Notes under the pieces: model-generated
Told to the model about the DNA's origin: nothing
Databases searched by the model: none
What the model saw: only the letters and a program-made list of their open reading frames with translations
Shown here: positions 59,764 through 64,000 of the stretch, piece by piece
Position numbering within the stretch: position 1 is the stretch's first letter
How the letters are laid out: each line of letters starts with the position of its first letter
Assembly (NCBI RefSeq): GCF_030929605.1
Contig: NZ_JAVFVS010000011.1
Location: 186,001 to 250,000, forward strand
Reading direction: 5' to 3'
Origin: Flavobacterium sp. LHD-80
GTDB lineage: Bacteria > Bacteroidota > Bacteroidia > Flavobacteriales > Flavobacteriaceae
Length of the DNA: 64,000 nucleotides
Program-made: the position numbers and the translations under genes

Positions 59764-61173
59764 ATGAAAAAGAACTTCGTTTTAATTCTTTCTTTCGTCT
59801 TATTGGCTTTTACAGCTTGTAATAGTGACGACGATCAGCACTCAGATGTTGCTGTTGCATTTGCAGAGGCATCATACAATTTGACAAGTGAAGCAACACC
59901 AGTTCAGATAAAATTTTCTAAAGCAGCTCCGGTTGCTGGAACAATTACTCTTGATATTACAGAAACTGCAGTAGCTTATACTACAGATTATACTACTAAT
60001 CCTGCAGCAGCTTCAAAAAAACTTGTTGTTCCTTTCGCACAAGGTGCAACTTCAGTTGAATTTACTTTTAATAAAATTAAAAATGCAACTGCAACTGAGG
60101 TTAAAAATGTAGTTTTCACGATTTCAGGAACTTCTTTAGGAGCTCAAATTTCAGGAAACAAAACAATTCAGTTGAATTTTAATGAAGCGGCTTCTTTAGG
60201 GACTGCATTAGCGCCAGAAGTTGGTGGGCCTTTACAGCCAAATCAAGTTTATGTTGATTTAAGCAGCGGAAAAATGACAACAGCTGTTAGAAATTCTTGG
60301 GATTTAGGATTTTATTCAGGTAGTGACTTTAGAGTAGTTTTGAATAGTTCTGTAAAAATGGCAGCGAAACAATTGGCTACAACAAATATTGACCAAGTTC
60401 AAACTGCTGATGAAACTATGATTATTGCTCAAGGAACTGGAATCGCTACTCAAATTGATGATCCAACTGGAGATATTACAAAAACAACTATTGCTGCTGT
60501 TTCTGCTACCGATGCTGATAATAAAGTTTACTTACTTTATTTAGGTAATAAACCTGCTGCTGCTGCACCTGCTTTAGGAAAAGAAGGAGCTGTTGGAGGT
60601 GATACAAGAGGATGGAAAAAAGTTAGAATTTTAAGAAGCGGAAGTGATTATAAAGTTCAATACGCTGATATCGCAGCTACTACTCACGAAGAAATTTTAA
60701 TTTCTAAAAACAGTGCTTATAACTTTACATTTTTAAGCTTAATTGATAAAAAAGTAGTGAACGTTGAACCACAAAAAAATCAGTGGGATATTAACTTTAC
60801 AACTTTTACAAACATTATTCCTGGAGCGACTCCAACTCCATATTTCTACCCAGATTTCGTAACTAGCAACTTGAATGGAAATGCAAAAGCATACCAAGTT
60901 CTTACTTCTGCATTTACTTATGAGGCTTTCACATTAGCAAATGTTGACAGTTCTAAATTTACTGCAGACCAAAGAAATATTGGATCAAACTGGAGAGGAA
61001 CTAGTGTTACAGGTGCTGACGGAATTCCAGTTTCTCAGTTCGTATTGAGAACAGATCGTTTCTTTGTAATAAAAGATCCAGCAGGAAATGTTTATAAATT
61101 GAAATTTACAGGTGGTGCTAAAGCTGATTTAGAAAGAGGTCACCCAACATTCCAATATGCAATCTTGAAGTAA
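59764..61173 (+). CDS. hmuY: HmuY-family haem-binding lipoprotein
   Basis: This 469-residue lipoprotein has a signal ending LLAFTACNS. A Calx-beta-like or Ig-like N-terminal domain (30-145) precedes the HmuY domain. It shows NSWDLGFYSGSDFRVVLNSS near 179-198, repeated in kind by QWDINFTTF, and VLRTDRFFVIKDPAGNVYKLKF near the end. In Porphyromonas, HmuY takes haem from host proteins and passes it to HmuR. It is longer than that protein because of the extra N-terminal domain. Haem ligands cannot be assigned by eye. Confidence 0.82.
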   Translation: MKKNFVLILSFVLLAFTACNSDDDQHSDVAVAFAEASYNLTSEATPVQIKFSKAAPVAGTITLDITETAVAYTTDYTTNPAAASKKLVVPFAQGATSVEFTFNKIKNATATEVKNVVFTISGTSLGAQISGNKTIQLNFNEAASLGTALAPEVGGPLQPNQVYVDLSSGKMTTAVRNSWDLGFYSGSDFRVVLNSSVKMAAKQLATTNIDQVQTADETMIIAQGTGIATQIDDPTGDITKTTIAAVSATDADNKVYLLYLGNKPAAAAPALGKEGAVGGDTRGWKKVRILRSGSDYKVQYADIAATTHEEILISKNSAYNFTFLSLIDKKVVNVEPQKNQWDINFTTFTNIIPGATPTPYFYPDFVTSNLNGNAKAYQVLTSAFTYEAFTLANVDSSKFTADQRNIGSNWRGTSVTGADGIPVSQFVLRTDRFFVIKDPAGNVYKLKFTGGAKADLERGHPTFQYAILK

Positions 61174-61286
61174 TTTAAGATTTAAAAAAATTAAGATTAT
61201 AAAGATCGTTTTATTTTAACTTATGATGTGCAAGCATCGATATTTAGTTAATCATTAGCTTTGTTTTTTTTATTTTTTTTTGATAA

Positions 61287-61317
61287 AGAGGTTAGATTCG
61301 TCTGGCCTCTTTTTTTG
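61287..61317 (+). terminator. hmuY terminator with UUCG loop
   Basis: AGAGGTTAGA (61287-61296) and TCTGGCCTCT (61301-61310) pair with two G-T pairs around a TTCG tetraloop, followed by seven T. Confidence 0.88.
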
Positions 61318-61362
61318 TTTTTACTTTGTTTATAAAAACAATTATTAATTAAGGTTTAATCT

Positions 61363-61370
61363 TATCTTTG
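61363..61370 (+). promoter_or_regulatory. Candidate -7 element for the SGNH hydrolase pair
   Basis: TATCTTTG matches TAnnTTTG. The GTG start follows 82 bp later. No clear -33 box at ideal spacing. Confidence 0.4.
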
Positions 61371-61452
61371 CACATATTTTTTCATAATAAATTAGAGGAA
61401 ATTTCGTTCAAATTAGTTTTTGCAATACATCCTTTAAAATTTAAAATTACAA

Positions 61453-62934
61453 GTGAATACAAAATCATATTTTTTTCAGTCTTTCGCCATTGTTGCATTA
61501 GCATTTGTTGCTTTTATTGGATTCAAGCAAGTTTTACCTAATAAGATTTTTTCTGAAAGCAAAATAAATTCTAAAAACGTTTTGATCGACAGTCTGCTTT
61601 TAGAGGCTGTTGCTAAAGATTCTTTGACTGAAAACGACAGTATTGAAGCCATTGAAGACGCTCAAGGAAAGGAAGAAATCGTTTATGAAAATATAGAAGG
61701 AATTGAATTTCCATCTGAAACTTTTGATAACTACAAAGGATATCAATACCTGATTTCTTTTTATGAAAAGCTTTACCAATTAGAAAAAAATCCAGAATCG
61801 AATGTCAGAATTGCATATTATGGCGATTCAATGACCGATGGTGATTTGATTGTTCAGGACGTGAGAACAAATTATCAAGAACGTTTTGGTGGAAACGGAG
61901 TTGGTTTTGTTTCGATTACTTCGGAGTCAGCTGCGTCGCGCGGTTCTGTAAAATCTACTTATTCTAAAAACTGGAAAACACAATCGTATTTAAATGTAAA
62001 AAGACCTTCGAGTCCTTTTGGCGTAAACGGACATGTGTTTTTTGCTAATGATAAAACCAATCCAACTTGGGTACAATATGAAGCCGGAACCAATAAATAT
62101 TCTACGACTTTAGATAATCCGACTTTATTCTACGGAAGAGCATCTAAAAAAGGGAAGGTGAATTTTATTATTGGAAAAGATACTTTAAAGAAGAATCTGA
62201 ATCCGAATAATTTAATTAACACTTTAAAAGTAAGTTCTGGACATTTAAAAGCGTTTAAAGCTAATTTCGTAAGCGCAGATTCAATCCCAATTTACGGTTT
62301 CAATTTCGATAACGGAAGTGGTGTTCACGTCGATAACTTTTCACAAAGAGGAAATTCGGGATTGCCAATTTCGATGTTTAATGCCAATGTAATGCAAGGT
62401 TTCAATAACAACCTGAAATACGATTTGATTATTTTACATTACGGAACAAATGTATTGAATTACGGAACCAAAAACTATAATTGGTACGAAAGAGGAATGA
62501 CCAAAACGGTAAATAAAATAAAAGAATCTTTCCCAGGTGTTTCTATTTTAATTGTTTCAACAGCAGATAAATCGACCAAATATGATTTAGAAATGAAAAC
62601 CGATTCGGCTGTTGTACCTTTGATGAAAGCACAAAAAAGATACGCGCTGGATACAGAGTCTGGTTTTGTGAATTTATATACTTTAATGGGCGGTGACGGA
62701 TCGATGGTAAAATGGGTTGACGAAACTCCGGCTAAAGCCAATAAAGATTACACGCACTTTAATCAGCGTGGTGCAAAAGCAATTGGAAATTTATTATATA
62801 CTCAATTAAATAAAGGTTACGAAGAATATAAAATATTGCGTGAAAAACGTGAAGCTGTTGCCAATCAGCAAAAGGCAGCTCGAAAAACCAATGCAGATTC
62901 TACCTCTGTTAAAAAAGATAGTGTAAATGAATAA
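61453..62934 (+). CDS. SGNH/GDSL hydrolase family protein with N-terminal anchor
   Basis: This 493-residue protein starts with GTG. A hydrophobic segment (8-27) acts as signal or anchor. The SGNH blocks are GDS at 124-126 (nucleophile S126), GTN at 331-333 and the Asp/His pair at D432/H435 in DYTHFNQRGA. These enzymes remove acetyl or other esters from glycans in the envelope. The substrate is unknown. The C-terminus is charged and Lys-rich. The gene overlaps the next SGNH gene by 8 bp, so they are coupled and probably work on the same polymer. Confidence 0.83.
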   Translation: MNTKSYFFQSFAIVALAFVAFIGFKQVLPNKIFSESKINSKNVLIDSLLLEAVAKDSLTENDSIEAIEDAQGKEEIVYENIEGIEFPSETFDNYKGYQYLISFYEKLYQLEKNPESNVRIAYYGDSMTDGDLIVQDVRTNYQERFGGNGVGFVSITSESAASRGSVKSTYSKNWKTQSYLNVKRPSSPFGVNGHVFFANDKTNPTWVQYEAGTNKYSTTLDNPTLFYGRASKKGKVNFIIGKDTLKKNLNPNNLINTLKVSSGHLKAFKANFVSADSIPIYGFNFDNGSGVHVDNFSQRGNSGLPISMFNANVMQGFNNNLKYDLIILHYGTNVLNYGTKNYNWYERGMTKTVNKIKESFPGVSILIVSTADKSTKYDLEMKTDSAVVPLMKAQKRYALDTESGFVNLYTLMGGDGSMVKWVDETPAKANKDYTHFNQRGAKAIGNLLYTQLNKGYEEYKILREKREAVANQQKAARKTNADSTSVKKDSVNE

Positions 62935-64000
62935 ACTGATTATTATTTTCTGTTGTCTTTTTTTCTCTGCAAATGATAAGGCGCAAAAAACAGATTCACT
63001 TCCAACAACAAAAAATATGATTCATAAAGTCGATTCAATAGTGGCTGATCCAGTTTCTGATGATCAAATTTATAATGCGAAAGTTTTAAAAGATTTTTTC
63101 GAAAAATTAAAGGAAAATGAAGACCACAATAATCGGAAAATAAATATTGTTCATATTGGCGATTCTCATATTCAAGGAGATTTAATGACCAATGAAGTGC
63201 GTAAAAAACTGCAACAGCAATTTGGAAATGCGGGACGAGGTTTGGTTTTTCCGTATCAACTTGCTAAAACAAACGGTTCTTATAATGAACGTTTTTATTC
63301 AAACCGAACTTGGGAAAGTTATCGAAATATTCTTCCAACAAAAAATGCTCCTATTGGTTTAAGCGGTATTGGACTTTGGAGAGACAATGGCGGATTTGCA
63401 GTAGAATTGCGAGTGAAGGATATGGCTTATAAATTCAATACAATAAAAATTATTACGCCACAAAACCAGCATATGTTTGATTTGGCAACTTCATCTCAAG
63501 TCAATTTGATTCAGACTTCAGAGAAAAAAGTAATCACACACAAAATCAAAAAAGGCGAAGCGATTTCGACGATTGCAGACAAATACAATATTTCGGTTGC
63601 AGATATTAAAAAAGCGAACGGATTAAAATCGAATAATATTCGTGCGGGTCGAACGTTAAAAATCCCAACAAACGAAACGAAACAAAAAACGATTAAAAGT
63701 TCAGAATTTGTTCCGTTGAATTTAGAATCGGATTCTTTTTGTCATTATTTTAATTCCGATAAAGCTTTAGAAAAAATTTATTTAGTTCCGAATAAAGAAG
63801 CTTCAAAATACGAATTGAACGGAATTGTTTTAGAGAAAGATTCACCAGGAATATTATATAGCGGTATTGGAGTAAACGGCGCTAAATATTCAGATTACAA
63901 TAAATATCCTTTGTTTTTTGAACAGCTGAAAGCAGTGCATCCAGATTTGCTAGTTTTTTCACTCGGAACAAATGAAAGTTATGACAAACTAGAAGTTGAA
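62927..64000 (+). CDS. SGNH hydrolase with inserted LysM domain (3' end beyond the window)
   Basis: At least 358 residues are present, and the gene is open at the window edge. A signal peptide MNKLIIIFCCLFFSAN is followed by block I GDSH with S80, then a LysM domain at 205-248 (ITHKIKKGEAISTIADKY to GRTLKIP). Block III GTNE follows at 347-350, so the LysM sits inside the hydrolase fold. LysM binds N-acetylglucosamine polymers, so the enzyme probably de-esterifies peptidoglycan or a related glycan. It starts within the last codons of the upstream SGNH gene. Confidence 0.8.
   Translation, partial: MNKLIIIFCCLFFSANDKAQKTDSLPTTKNMIHKVDSIVADPVSDDQIYNAKVLKDFFEKLKENEDHNNRKINIVHIGDSHIQGDLMTNEVRKKLQQQFGNAGRGLVFPYQLAKTNGSYNERFYSNRTWESYRNILPTKNAPIGLSGIGLWRDNGGFAVELRVKDMAYKFNTIKIITPQNQHMFDLATSSQVNLIQTSEKKVITHKIKKGEAISTIADKYNISVADIKKANGLKSNNIRAGRTLKIPTNETKQKTIKSSEFVPLNLESDSFCHYFNSDKALEKIYLVPNKEASKYELNGIVLEKDSPGILYSGIGVNGAKYSDYNKYPLFFEQLKAVHPDLLVFSLGTNESYDKLEVE

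Overview
The window looks like a chromosomal segment of a Flavobacterium species (Bacteroidota, Flavobacteriaceae), close to the F. johnsoniae type of genome. The evidence is the AT-rich sequence, the Bacteroidota promoter signature TTTG-N19-TAnnTTTG in front of many genes, two SusC/SusD pairs, a PorV-like protein, HmuY and META-domain lipoproteins, and the short interspersed palindromes typical of this group. I see no rRNA, no CRISPR array, no prophage and no intact transposase.

Layout. 1-8067: the end of a surface-polysaccharide cluster, with four glycosyltransferases, a methyltransferase, a Wzy/ligase-type membrane protein and a polyprenyl-phosphate sugar-phosphate transferase. 8069-12133: an Lnb-like (DUF4105) membrane protein, a PorV/PorQ-family barrel, pssA and a membrane-anchored GH25 lysozyme. 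12285-17520: lptB, an AhpD-like protein, tatC and kdsD on the minus strand, divergent from recQ. 17617-24503: a small conserved protein, a COG2509 flavoprotein, a quinone oxidoreductase, a secreted aminopeptidase P, a META lipoprotein and an exported MsrA/MsrB pair. 24797-27558: idi, queD, bcp, manA and a small conserved protein, followed by two identical tRNA-Thr(UGU) genes. 28170-35304: small lipoproteins and membrane proteins around htpG, ending with an OmpA-family lipoprotein. 35412-46198: an ABC ATPase, an S9 peptidase, fabH, a GIY-YIG nuclease, cutC, a TonB-dependent receptor and argS. 46780-56396: two tandem SusC/SusD pairs. 56578-61173: a haem-type locus of DUF6607 protein, TonB receptor and HmuY. 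61453-64000: two overlapping SGNH-hydrolase genes, the second cut by the window edge.

How genes work together. kdsD and lptB serve LPS precursor synthesis and LPS export, which fits a window that opens with polysaccharide assembly genes. manA could supply mannose phosphates for the same purpose. The exported MsrA/MsrB, the AhpD-like protein and Bcp handle oxidative damage. The TonB receptors with SusD or HmuY partners are outer-membrane importers. No glycoside hydrolase lies beside the SusCD pairs, so their substrate cannot be read from this window.

The most interesting material is non-coding. (1) A GIY-YIG nuclease gene is bracketed by palindromic elements: two copies exactly 100 bp apart upstream, and an arm-swapped copy downstream. 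(2) Two copies of a two-hairpin RNA-like element with compensatory base changes stand on either side of the SusCD block. (3) A nested set of REP-like quasi-palindromes (19753-19955) abuts a compact structured element (19971-20085). (4) RecQ has lost the usual zinc-binding cysteines. (5) A LysM domain is inserted inside the second SGNH hydrolase.
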